NCBI RefSeq assembly: GCF_036568765.1
Contig: NZ_DATCRY010000019.1
Coordinates: forward strand, 1-64,000
Length of the DNA stretch: 64,000 bases
Source: GSA-30 sp036568765
GTDB lineage: Bacteria > Pseudomonadota > Gammaproteobacteria > Xanthomonadales > Rhodanobacteraceae
Direction: 5' to 3'
Shown here piece by piece: positions 1 to 10,100 of the stretch (position 1 is its first letter; each line of letters opens with the position of its first letter). The notes beneath the pieces were generated by a model. The model had not been told where the DNA came from. It did not search any database and worked only from the letters and a program-made list of their open reading frames with translations. The translations under genes and the position numbers were made by a program.

Positions 1-513
1 CCGCCGCCGCCCCCGCCACCGAAAGAAAAGCCGCCGGAACCAAGGAAAGTCGAGGAGACCAAGCAGGAAATCGCCAAGCCGAACGAACCGGTCAAGCCGG
101 TCGAGGCGCCCAAGCAGGCTCCCGACGCCCCCAGGCCGATCACCATCGACGGGCCGGCACAGGCCGGCAACGACTCGTTCAACATCGGAGCCGGCGATGG
201 CGGCGGCATGGTCGGTTCGGGCAGCGGCACCGGGCTCGGTGGCGGCTCCTACGAACAGTATCTGGGGTACACCTTGCAACAGGCGATCCAGCGCGACGAG
301 CGCACGCGCCGATTGGTGTTCGATGTGCGCGCGAACCTGTGGATCGGCGCGGACGGCACGATCACTCGCATCGTGCTGGATGGCAGCAGCGGTTCGTCGA
401 GCATCGACCAGGCGTTGATCGATGCCTTGCAGGGCCTGCACCTCGATACCCCACCGCCACCGAAATTGGCCATGCCGATACGCGCATCCATGCGCGGACG
501 CAGGCCGAGCTGA
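1..513 (+). CDS. TonB-like energy transducer, C-terminal part (5' end outside window)
   Basis: The frame is open from the first base, so only the last 170 residues are visible. They begin with a run of prolines, then a Lys/Pro/Glu-rich stretch (repeated KP and EP pairs), a Gly/Ser-rich linker (about residues 58-82), and a compact C-terminal domain with the beta-alpha-beta look of a TonB/TolA C-terminal domain (LVFDVRANLWIGADGTI, then an IDQAL helix). TonB proteins span the periplasm and pass energy from ExbB/ExbD in the inner membrane to outer-membrane proteins. Any ExbB/ExbD genes would lie upstream, outside the window. It ends 54 bp before the putative porin, in the same direction, suggesting a shared operon. 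The domain call rests on composition and pattern, without alignment. Confidence 0.75.
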   Translation, partial: PPPPPPPKEKPPEPRKVEETKQEIAKPNEPVKPVEAPKQAPDAPRPITIDGPAQAGNDSFNIGAGDGGGMVGSGSGTGLGGGSYEQYLGYTLQQAIQRDERTRRLVFDVRANLWIGADGTITRIVLDGSSGSSSIDQALIDALQGLHLDTPPPPKLAMPIRASMRGRRPS

Positions 514-567
514 ATATTTCTTTTCCCTTTCCATAAGCCACGGCATCGCGCCGCAGCGGAGAAACCC

Positions 568-2319
568 ATGAAGTCATCGATCGCAAAACCAGGTTCTACG
601 CGGCCGCACCGCCGCGCGCTCTGCCTGGCCGTCAGCCTGCTGCTGGGCAGCGCCAGCCTTCACGCGCTGGCGCAGGATGCTGCCCCGTCGACGAACGCGA
701 CGATCAACCTGATTCGCCTGATGGTGAAGAAGGGCCTGATTACCCAGGCCGACGCCGATGGCCTGCTGGCCCAGGCCAAGTCTGAGGCAGAACAAGCCGC
801 GCGCCAGACCGCGCAGGCCGCGCCACTCAACGACGGAGCGCAGCCGGGCGATGTGCGCGTGCCTTACGTGCCGCAGAGTGTGCGCAACCAGATCCGCGAT
901 CAGGTCAAGGAAGAGGTCATCGCGCAGGCCAAGAGCGAGCATTGGGCCGAACCCAATGCGTTGCCCGAGTGGCTGGACCGTATCAGTTGGTCGGGCGACA
1001 TCCACGTGCGTGACGAATCGTGGCTCTTCAGCCGCAGCAATTCGCCATTCTTCATCGATTACGGCACGCTCAATCGCACCGGTCCGTTCGACCTCAGCAA
1101 GATCACCCAAGGCGTTACGCCGCCGATCTTCAACAGCCAGCAGAATCGCTTGAACATGCTTCGCCTGCAGGCGCATATGGGCATGGACGTGAAGCTTGGC
1201 GACACCGTTACCGCCGGTATCCGCATTGGTTCCGGCAACGACAACAACCCGGTATCGACCACCCAGACCCTGGGCGGTGGCCTGATCAAGAAGAACTTGT
1301 GGCTCGATCGCGCCTGGATCGCCTGGAAGCCCAACGACTGGTCCAAGATGTCGGCTGGCCGCTTTGCCAATCCGTTCTTCGCGACCGACCTGATTTATTC
1401 GAATGAATTGAACTTCGACGGTATTGCCGGCCAGTTCAAGGTGCCGTTCCGGAACGATATCGACACCTTTGCCACGGTGGGCGCGTTCCCGATCGAATTC
1501 ACCGGCAACGACACGCCGTCCCAGGGCCTGGGCACCGAAAAGAACCGCAGCTACGACAAGTGGCTGACGGCGGCGCAGATCGGTGCGACCTGGAAGTTCG
1601 ACGAAGACACGCAGTGGAAGGTGGCGCTGGCGTATTACTACTTCAACCGCATGCGCGGCCAGCTCTCCGCCCCGTGCCCGCTATATACAGGCATCAATTT
1701 CTGCAGCACGGACGACACCGCACCGCAGTATATGCAGAAGGGCAATACGGTCTTCCTTCTGCGCGACATCATTCCCGATCCGACCAACCCCAGCAACTAT
1801 GCACAGCCGCAGTTGGTGGGCCTGGCGTATAACTATCGCCTGGCGAACGCGACCAGTCAGTTCGACTTCAAGGTGGGCCAAACGCCGGTCCGCTTGCAGG
1901 CGGATTATGTACGCAACATGGCCTACCACGAGAAGGACGCATTCCGTTATCCCAACGGTCTGGGTCAGCCGGTCAATAACTACCAGAGCAGCAGCGATCC
2001 GAGCGTCACCGGCCAGTACAAGAGCGGTCCGGTCGGCTGGATGCTGCGTGGCATTGTCGGTACGCCGCAGGTCTCGGCGGCGAACGAATGGAATGTTTCG
2101 CTGGGCTACAAATACCTGCAGCCCGATGCCGAACTTGACAGCCTGACTGACCAGAACTTCCACCTGGGCGGTACCAACGCCAAGGGTTTCATCCTGACCG
2201 CCGACTACGGCATTGCACCGAACACGTGGGTCTCCGCGCGCTACTACAACGCGAAGGAGGTCTATGGCCCGCCGTTCGCACTTGACGTCGTGCAATTCGA
2301 AGTCAGCAGCAAGTTCTAA
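568..2319 (+). CDS. Putative outer-membrane porin with N-terminal coiled coil (Porin_5-like)
   Basis: A 583-residue exported protein. A basic N-terminus and hydrophobic stretch end at ALAQ (about residue 35), a typical Sec signal peptide. Residues about 45-80 form a short helical segment (LIRLMVKKGLITQADADGLL) followed by a Lys/Glu/Gln/Ala-rich helix, as in Porin_5 proteins, where it may trimerise or contact peptidoglycan. The rest alternates polar and aromatic residues in short beta strands (LWLDRAWIAWKP, WKVALAYYYFNR) and ends in ...VSSKF with a C-terminal Phe, as expected for an outer-membrane barrel. A GGAG Shine-Dalgarno precedes ATG 568. It lies between the TonB-like gene and three small exported proteins. 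Substrate is unknown; a role with the downstream adhesin is only an inference from position. Confidence 0.8.
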   Translation: MKSSIAKPGSTRPHRRALCLAVSLLLGSASLHALAQDAAPSTNATINLIRLMVKKGLITQADADGLLAQAKSEAEQAARQTAQAAPLNDGAQPGDVRVPYVPQSVRNQIRDQVKEEVIAQAKSEHWAEPNALPEWLDRISWSGDIHVRDESWLFSRSNSPFFIDYGTLNRTGPFDLSKITQGVTPPIFNSQQNRLNMLRLQAHMGMDVKLGDTVTAGIRIGSGNDNNPVSTTQTLGGGLIKKNLWLDRAWIAWKPNDWSKMSAGRFANPFFATDLIYSNELNFDGIAGQFKVPFRNDIDTFATVGAFPIEFTGNDTPSQGLGTEKNRSYDKWLTAAQIGATWKFDEDTQWKVALAYYYFNRMRGQLSAPCPLYTGINFCSTDDTAPQYMQKGNTVFLLRDIIPDPTNPSNYAQPQLVGLAYNYRLANATSQFDFKVGQTPVRLQADYVRNMAYHEKDAFRYPNGLGQPVNNYQSSSDPSVTGQYKSGPVGWMLRGIVGTPQVSAANEWNVSLGYKYLQPDAELDSLTDQNFHLGGTNAKGFILTADYGIAPNTWVSARYYNAKEVYGPPFALDVVQFEVSSKF

Positions 2320-2330
2320 GGAGACGCGGC

Positions 2331-2939
2331 ATGAAACGCATACTCGCGGTAGCGATAAGCATGGGTCTTGCGGTGGCGAGTCTGGGTGCGCAGGCCCAGC
2401 AAGGCAGCCTGGAGGAGCAGTTGCGCTCTCAATTGCGCGATACCCGCGGCCAGCTGCAGGATCTGCAGGGCCAGCAGGCGCAGTGGCAGTCGCAGAAGGC
2501 CGCGCTGGAGCAGGAGCGCGATCAAGCCAAGAAAGCACTGGAGCAGGCGCAAGCCGAATTGGCCAAAGCACGCGGCGCCTCGCCGGCCTTGGCTGCAGAA
2601 AAGGCCGGGCGTCAGAAGGCGGAAGAGGAAACGCGCCAGGCGCAGTCGGCGTATGCCCAGGTCGCCGGGCAGGCCAAGCAGCAAGAATCGCGCAACGCGG
2701 CGCTTAATACTCAACTGGCCGGGACGCAAAAGCAGATCGAAGCCTGCTCGGCCAAAAACGAACAGCTGTACAAGGTCGGGCAAGAGATTCTCGACGCCTA
2801 CGTGCACATGGACATGGGCACGCTCATGTCCTCGCGCCAGCCGTTCGCCACCTCCGCACGCGTCAAGCTGGATAACGCCGCACAGGCATATGGCGATCGC
2901 ATGTACGAACAGCGTTACGTACCGGCGAAGCAGCCATGA
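2331..2939 (+). CDS. Exported coiled-coil protein, function unknown
   Basis: A 202-residue protein with a clear signal peptide (MKRILAVAISMGLAVASLGAQAQ). Residues about 24-130 are a long Gln/Glu/Lys/Ala-rich heptad-like helix, so a periplasmic coiled coil is expected. The last ~70 residues are less regular and contain one Cys. It starts 11 bp after the porin stop, behind a purine-rich GGAGA ribosome site, and its stop overlaps the next start by four bases (ATGA), so translational coupling is likely. I recognise no enzymatic motif. By position it probably acts with the porin and the OmpH-like protein in envelope assembly of the surface protein encoded downstream. Confidence 0.7.
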   Translation: MKRILAVAISMGLAVASLGAQAQQGSLEEQLRSQLRDTRGQLQDLQGQQAQWQSQKAALEQERDQAKKALEQAQAELAKARGASPALAAEKAGRQKAEEETRQAQSAYAQVAGQAKQQESRNAALNTQLAGTQKQIEACSAKNEQLYKVGQEILDAYVHMDMGTLMSSRQPFATSARVKLDNAAQAYGDRMYEQRYVPAKQP

Positions 2940-3556
2940 GCAGGCATAACGGAATGAAACGGGTCGTGCTTGGCGTCGCCGTGGCACTCGGCACGGCTGC
3001 GGTGTCGGCGGCGCAACCGCCGACACCGCCCAAGGCCGAGCCTTTGCAGGGCCCACTGGTCCCCGGTGTCTGCCTGCTCTCACGCGAGGCGATCGTCGTG
3101 CATGCCAAGGTCGGCATGGCGGCGTCGACGCGTATCAATCAGTTGGCGCAACAGGCGCAGGCGGAAGTCGACGCCGCGCGCAAGCCTGTCGAAGCCGATG
3201 TCGAGAAGCTTCGCGCGCAGGCAGCTTCGTTGACGCCGGCGGAGCGCGGCAAGCAGGAACAGGCACTGACCGTTCGCGCACAGCAGGTGCAGCAGCTGCA
3301 GGCGCAGCGTGCCAAGGAAATCGAAGCCACCCGCCTGAAGACTACAGCGCGCATCGCGGAACTGGCTCAGCCGATCATTGCCGATGCGTATAAGAGCAAG
3401 GGCTGTGGCTTGTTGCTCGACCGCAATGCGGTACTGGGCGGCAACCTGGGTAACGATCTGACCGCGGTGGTGGTTCAGGGTCTCGACGCACGCGTAACGA
3501 CCATCGCCATCGAGCGCGAGAAAGTATCCGCTGGCGGGGCCGCGGGAATGCCATGA
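2936..3556 (+). CDS. OmpH/Skp-like periplasmic chaperone family protein
   Basis: A 206-residue exported protein with a signal peptide (VVLGVAVALGTAAVSAA), then the OmpH pattern: a short beta segment (GVCLLSREAIVVHAKVGMAASTRINQL) leading into a long charged, Gln-rich helical hairpin (about 65-140), then ARIAELAQPIIADAYKSKGCGLLLDRNAVL, which corresponds to the conserved end of Skp/OmpH proteins. Skp holds unfolded outer-membrane proteins in the periplasm. Here the gene is not in the usual bamA-skp-lpxD context but in a surface-protein locus, so it may be dedicated to the porin or the giant adhesin (inference). ATG 2936 overlaps the previous stop; ATG 2954 (MKRVVLG) is an alternative start giving a cleaner signal peptide. 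Confidence 0.75.
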   Translation: MSRHNGMKRVVLGVAVALGTAAVSAAQPPTPPKAEPLQGPLVPGVCLLSREAIVVHAKVGMAASTRINQLAQQAQAEVDAARKPVEADVEKLRAQAASLTPAERGKQEQALTVRAQQVQQLQAQRAKEIEATRLKTTARIAELAQPIIADAYKSKGCGLLLDRNAVLGGNLGNDLTAVVVQGLDARVTTIAIEREKVSAGGAAGMP

Positions 3557-3918
3557 AGCTCTCTTGCGCGAGCGCATGCATAGCGATGACGGCATGGATT
3601 TGCCTCGTCGCCGCGCACGCCGGCGACGCTGGCAAGCCGGCCGCACAGCATGCAGATACCTGTGTCGACGTAAGTATCAACGATCGCCCTGTCTTGGCTT
3701 ACGCATGCCTCAACCGGCAGTTGGCACCGTCGATGTCTGCGCCATTTACGCCCAACCTGACGGCAGGCGTCGCGCATGACCCGTCCAATCGCCAGGTCGG
3801 GCAATTCAATTACTCCGCTTTCAGCAACCGCATGGGCAATCAGCTGGGCAAGTCCGTGCACCCGCAGCGACCGCCGCCTTTGGTGGCAACGCCCCCTTTG
3901 CTTGCGCCCGGACGATGA
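3553..3918 (+). CDS. Small exported protein, function unknown
   Basis: A 121-residue protein with a probable signal peptide (MKLSCASACIAMTAWICLVAAHAGDA). The mature part contains two Cys separated by about 20 residues (DTCVDVSINDRPVLAYACLN), which could form a disulfide, and a Pro-rich tail. Its ATG overlaps the stop of the OmpH-like gene by four bases, so it is the last member of the porin / coiled-coil / OmpH run. No family recognised. It may be a small periplasmic or surface accessory of the adhesin system, on position alone. Confidence 0.6.
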   Translation: MKLSCASACIAMTAWICLVAAHAGDAGKPAAQHADTCVDVSINDRPVLAYACLNRQLAPSMSAPFTPNLTAGVAHDPSNRQVGQFNYSAFSNRMGNQLGKSVHPQRPPPLVATPPLLAPGR

Positions 3919-4144
3919 CGGTTACGTTGCAATGATCGGTGCATACGCGGTGCCGGTCACAAGGTGGATGAAATTTCCGTGACAGCAGTTCAGTCGGCCA
4001 TCGAACCGCCGGTCTAGTTAAGTGAATAGGGACAGAAGACGGGGCAGGGAGGCCCTGGCGAAACGATCGCATGCGGCCAAGCGGCTCGCGGCGGTCGTTG
4101 TGCGCATATCGACATTAAAGAATTCCAGGGGAATGAGGTTTCGC

Positions 4145-7100
4145 GTGATCAAGCCATTGCATACGAGTGGAAACAAGGCGCAGCGCGCCGCCAGCCTGAA
4201 GCCGCCGGTGCACCGGCGTCCGTTGGCGCAATGGATTGCCACAGCTCTGGCGATGAGCGCGATGCACGCGCACGCCGGCGGCCCCCCGCTAAGCCAATCA
4301 TGGCTGGCCTCGCAACGTCAGGGCGCCTCGGGCAGCCAGCAGACCGGTACTCCGGGTTCGGCTGGCATTCCCGGCTTATCGCCGCAGACCGCCGCGCAAC
4401 TGCAGCAACAGCAAAGCGTGCAGCAGGCGCTGAAAAATCTTAATAGCGCCGCGCAGGCGGTTGCCGCGCAGCTCAGCGCGCAGCAAGCCGCTCAACAGGC
4501 CGCCCAACAGGCCGCCCAAGGGCAGGCCGGTTCGCCGGTCCCCGACGGCATCGCCGCCGGCGGCCTGCAAGTGTCCGCCGGCATCGGCAGCAACCCTTCC
4601 CTATGGCAGAATGCCAACCAGCCCACGCAAAGCGTGAGCAACGGCCAAACCGATGTCGAGGTCAAGCAGACCGCGCAAAAAGCCATCCTGACCTGGGATA
4701 GCTTCAACGTCGGCCGCCATACGACGCTGCATTTCGATCAGACCGGCGGAACCCAGACCGATGGCAGCAACAACTGGATCGCGCTCAACCGCATCAACGA
4801 TCCGACGGGCCGTCCCAGTCAGATCCTTGGCCAGATCAAAGCCGAAGGTACGGTCTATCTGATCAACCGTAACGGCATCCTGTTCGGCGCCGGCAGCCAG
4901 GTGAATACGCATTCGCTGCTGGCGACATCGATGAATTTGTTTAGCAGCGATGTGGATACGAGTAATGCGTTCTTTTTACAGAATGGTATTGCCCAGCTGA
5001 GTGATCCTAATCATGTGCTCGGCGACAACGGCGTGGTTAACGCGTTCCTTGTCGACGGTGCAACGGTAGACAGTCAGACAGGCAAGCTAACTACCAGCGG
5101 AAGCATTACGATCGAAAAGGGCGCGTCGATCCAGACCCAGCCCCAAGGCTACACGTTGATCGCTGCGCCAGTGATTCAGCAAAGCGGCTCGATCGTCGCC
5201 GATGGCGGCGCAGCTATTCTGGCCTCCGCCGATAGCTTGAAATACGTCGCACCTGTATCGGGCGGAAACGGGATGTTCTCTGTTGCCCGCGGCGATACCG
5301 GTGCCCAGAACAACGGTTGGTCCGGCCTCATCGAAAATGATGGCCTGGTGGAAGCCAGGCGTGGTGAGGTTCAGTGGGTCGGTACTACGTTGGTTCAAAA
5401 CGGGGTGCTTGTTGCTTCTACAACCCTGAGCCAGCCCGGCCAATTGATTTTAAGTGGCATTACGATTGGTAATACGGATTCGACCATTGAGTTGGGGGCC
5501 GGTTCGGTAACGACCGTGCTGCCTGAGAAAGACGGTGAGACAACGTCTTCGAGCCAGGCTGCCGACCAGGCATTTCATACAAGCTCGGTGACGCTTACGG
5601 CGAGCCAGAGCATTGTTCTCGATCAAGGGGCACTGATTGAGGCGCCAAGCGGCAACGTAAATCTCCAAATTGTATCTTCTGGTTTCGGCTCGAGCGGTAG
5701 CCGTATCTATCTGGATCACGGTGCCATTATTGATGTTTCAGGCCTGACAGATGTCGAATTGCCGATGTCGGCACTACTCGTCAGCATTCCCCGTATTGGC
5801 CAGAACGAGCTGGCCGATTCTCCACTTCTCCGCAACAGCTTTCTATACACGCAAAGCAACGTCGTTGTTGACAGCACACAAAGCGGTACGCGCGCGGATG
5901 GACTCGATTGGGTCGGTAGCCCGGTGCTCAATGCTGCTGGCTACGTGGAAAATATTCCACGGACGATCGATCAGTTGATGCTCAAGGGCGGCACGATCAC
6001 GCTCGCAGCCGATGAGGTGATTGCACGTACTGGATCTCAGCTTCGCCTTGATGGCGGCTATCTCAACTATCTTCCGGGTTGGATCACGACGCCGAACTTG
6101 CTGGGTGCGGATGGGCGTATATACAACATAGCCTCTGCAGACCCGAATATGGATTATGTGGGCTTCGCCGGGCAGTTCAACGACAATCATGCTCGCTGGG
6201 GTGTCAGCGACGTCTATGCCAATCCTCTGCTAAGCGGCATGGTGCGCTATGACCCTGGCTTTATTCAGGGAGCCGATGCCGGAACTCTGACGGTTGGCGG
6301 CGCGAATGTCCAAGCAGGTGTCGTGCTCGACGGCGATGTGTCGGCGCAGGCTTATCGGGGACGCAATCAGGTCGCACAGGGGGGCGCCCCAAGTGGCGGT
6401 ATTTTGGCGATTATCAGCGGCGACGTGCTGACTGCCATTGACAGTCATCCCGTCAATTTTGAAATTGTCGATGCGACAACGCCGATCGAAACGATCAATC
6501 CAGTATTCGATGATACGACTCCGCTAGGCGATCCTGGTCAGCCGGACGATCCGAACTCCAATCGCTTTCTTATCTCTGCCCAGATGATAGAGCGGGGTGG
6601 ATTTTCGAAGCTCAAGATCAGCACCAGCGGTGCAATCGACGATGAAGCTTCACACCTGAAATTGCAGCCCGGCGGCGAAGTCGATTTCACTGCTGTGGGA
6701 ATCAAGGTCGCCGGTCTGATCCAGGCAACGAGCGGAGCCATCAACCTGACGACGGTCGGTCAAGGAGATATCTTGATCGGAGCTGGGGCTGAGCTGGATG
6801 CCAGCGGTCTTTGGAGCAACGATGCGGGTAAAACGGCCGACAGTATTGTCGGCTCGCAGTACATTAACGGCGGATCGATCAATCTGACGGCGTTGTTAGC
6901 CGGTTCGGCCGCCGGAGATATGACCGGCGACATCATACTTGAGCAGGGCAGTGTGCTGGATGTTTCCAGTGGCGGTCATGTACAGCAGAATGGTCTGGTG
7001 GATATTGCTGACGATGTGCCGTTGGGACGCGGAGGAGATATTACGCTTGCGACGCACGTCCAGGCGCCCAACTCCGGCAATCTCGGGCAGCAGTATGCGG

Positions 7101-10100
7101 ATATAAGCGGCGGAAGGTTGCTTCTGGATGGCACGCTGCTGGGTTATGGATTTTCGGGCGGTGGAAGCCTCACTCTTGAAGCTGCACAGATCCAGATTGG
7201 CGGTACGCCCGATCCTTCGGCAAATGTTTCCCTGCTTTATCTTCCGGAGTCGTTTTTTTCTGGACAGGGTTTTGCCAGCTATTACTTGAAATCGGAAACC
7301 GATACGAATATTGCCGCTGGCAGCCATGTGCAAGTAAAACCAGCGAATCTATTGCCAAACTATTTGGCGCTTGCGGCGGCACCGACGGGTTCGAACATCT
7401 ATGATTCCGGGCTTACCCAGATTGGCTATCTCGATGACTATCATCGTTGGCTGACTTCCGCTGGAAGCAATCAGCCCGCTGGCCTGTTCATAACGGCGGG
7501 CTTGGTCGACAACTGGGTGTCATCCGGTCCGCTGCCTGTCTATGACGGCGTGAGTCAGTCGATCAATCTTGGCGAGGGCGCCACACTGCAAGTCGACGCC
7601 GGTGCTACCGTGCAGTTGCAGGCATATCACAACCTGAATGTTCTGGGCTCCATTGTTGCTCCCGGTGGCGTCATCGACCTGTCTAGCCGTGGCGATGGGG
7701 CAGATCGTTTTGTGGCTCCAAACCGCGCCTTATGGCTAGGTGCCGACAGCTTGCTCGATGCCAGCGGTGTTTCGCTTATCAATCCCATAGCGACCCCGAC
7801 TACGAGCGGACTCGGCGCGGGTTTTATCCCGCGGACCGGTACCGTGCTTGACGGCGGCGAAGTCGACCTGTCTGCCGATCAATATCTTGTCGTGCAGGAT
7901 GGGGCTCGGATCGACGTCTCGGGTGCTAACGATATCTACCAGCTGCCGGCTGCTACCACATTGCTTGGCGCTCCCGTTGGCGCGGCTACACAGACGCCTG
8001 TGTGGAGTGACGGTGGAAGCATCAATCTTTCGGCCGGCGCCGGCATGTACTTCGACGCGAACCTTTCCGCTCAGCCAGGCGCAGCCGAAGGTCTCGGTGG
8101 CAGTTTGTCGATTCGTGCCTTGATTCCTTCAGGCTCAGTGCAGCCAAACGCACGTGCCATCGTATTGCAGCAGAGCGGTAACTTGCTGCCAGTCGGCCTT
8201 GAGCCAGGCGACGATTTATCGGGTATTGACGCCTCTACGGGAGAACTGCATTTTGCCGTGGATCGACTCAAGGATTCGGGCATTGCCGATTTCTCCATCG
8301 GCCCGGTCGCTGGCGATAACGACTCAGAGACAAGTTATCGCCCGGTTCCCGTGCTTTTCAGCGGTGACGTTGCATTGGACCTGTCGCATAGCGTGGTCAT
8401 CAATGCGCCTGCACTGGTTGCTGTACCCGCTGGCACATCGGCGATGCCTGCGGGTGAGGTCGATGGAGCCGGCAATGTATCCATCGATGCCCCCTATGTT
8501 TTCCTGGCCAATGGCGCCGCCGGTACGCCGAGTTCGGTGCAAGGTGACGGCACGCTCAATGTGAAGGCCGGCTTTATCGATATAGGTGGCCAGTTGTCGT
8601 TGGAAGGCTTCCAGGATGCCTCCTTCAATTCGAGCGGCGATCTGCGTTTCTACTTGCCGCCGCTGGACACATACGTCAGCAACGTGCCGCGCACCGGCTG
8701 GCTGTTCAGCACCGGCAACCTTGATTTCTCTGCAACGCGTATCTACCCCGTCAGTGACTACAGTTTCCTTATCGATGCTGTAGGCGCATCGGGCAAGGAC
8801 GCTACTGTCACTTTCCATGGCAATGGAAACAGCAACAGTGCCACACCACTGTCGGCAGGCGGTAGCTTGACCGTAGCCGCCAGTCATATCGTGCAGGATG
8901 GCGTGCTGTGGGTCCCATCCGGCAGTATTACGCTGGGTGTATCCGATGCTGCTGCGACGCGATCTGCATTAGGTCTTTCTTCGTCGTTTGCGTTGCCCGA
9001 CACACAAAGCGTGGACCTCACGCCGACCAGCGTAACCTCCGTGTCGCTTGGCGGCGCGGTCTTGCCATTCGGCAACACAGTCGATGGAAAAGAATGGCGC
9101 TACGATGGCGACCCGGAGACCGATGGCACGGATATCGAGGCTCCGCCGGCCAAGCAGATTGCTATTCATGGCGACCAGGTGTCGCTGCAGCAAGGTGCTA
9201 CCGTTGACGTTTCCGGCGGCGGCGATCTGCAGGCTTTCGAGTGGGTGCCGGGGACGGGTGGGTCTCGCGATGTGCTGGCGCAGACGCAAACCAGCTTCGC
9301 GAACGGTGGCGCGGGTGTTCAGCAGCCACAATACCCGGATGGGCGAGCCATCTACGCCATCATTCCAGGTTATAACGCTCCGGTCGCCGCGCATGATGCG
9401 GCGTTGGAAAAGGGGGCTGGCACGGGGCCTGCGGTAGGGCAGGCGGTTTACCTTTCGGGCATTCCTGGCTTGCCACCTGGGATCTACACCTTGCTGCCAG
9501 CGCGTTACGCGACATTGCCCGGTGCGTATCGTGTCGTCCAGGATACCTCGTCGCAAGATGCAGTACTTGGACGCAACACGACGTTGCCCGACGGTACGCA
9601 GATGGTCACGGGATATTTCGTCGACGCTCTGACCGGAGCTCGCAGCGCCCGCACGACGACATTCGAGCTTCAGTCCGATCAGGTTTGGCAGCAGTACTCG
9701 GGCTACACCCTGACTGGCGCCAATCAGTTCTTTGCGTCGCTGGCCGAGCACGCGGGCAATAGTGCACCGCCGTTGCCTCAAGACGCCGGGCATCTATTGC
9801 TGGATGCCGGGCATGAGCTCGATCTCGGAGCAAGCTTGACCGCGAGCACCGGTGAAGGTGGCCGTGGCGCCCAAGTGGATATCGCGGGTCAGGCCATCCA
9901 GATTCTTGGCGTTGGCGAACAAGCGCTCGAGGGGTATCTGACGGTCGACGCCGATGGACTGACGGCACTTGGTGCGTCGAGCTTGTTGATCGGTGGTTCG
10001 CGCAGCGCCAGCGATAATGGTGATGTTGTCGATGCGCAAGCGCAAAGCATCGTGTTGTCCAACGATGCTGCGCATCCCCTGACGGGGCCAGAGGTCATTT

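Noticed and set aside
574..1176. Long antisense reading frames opposite the porin, metH, receptor and adhesin genes
   Set aside because: They arise from high GC and codon bias of the sense genes; they lack ribosome sites and give Arg/Ala/His-rich, low-quality proteins.
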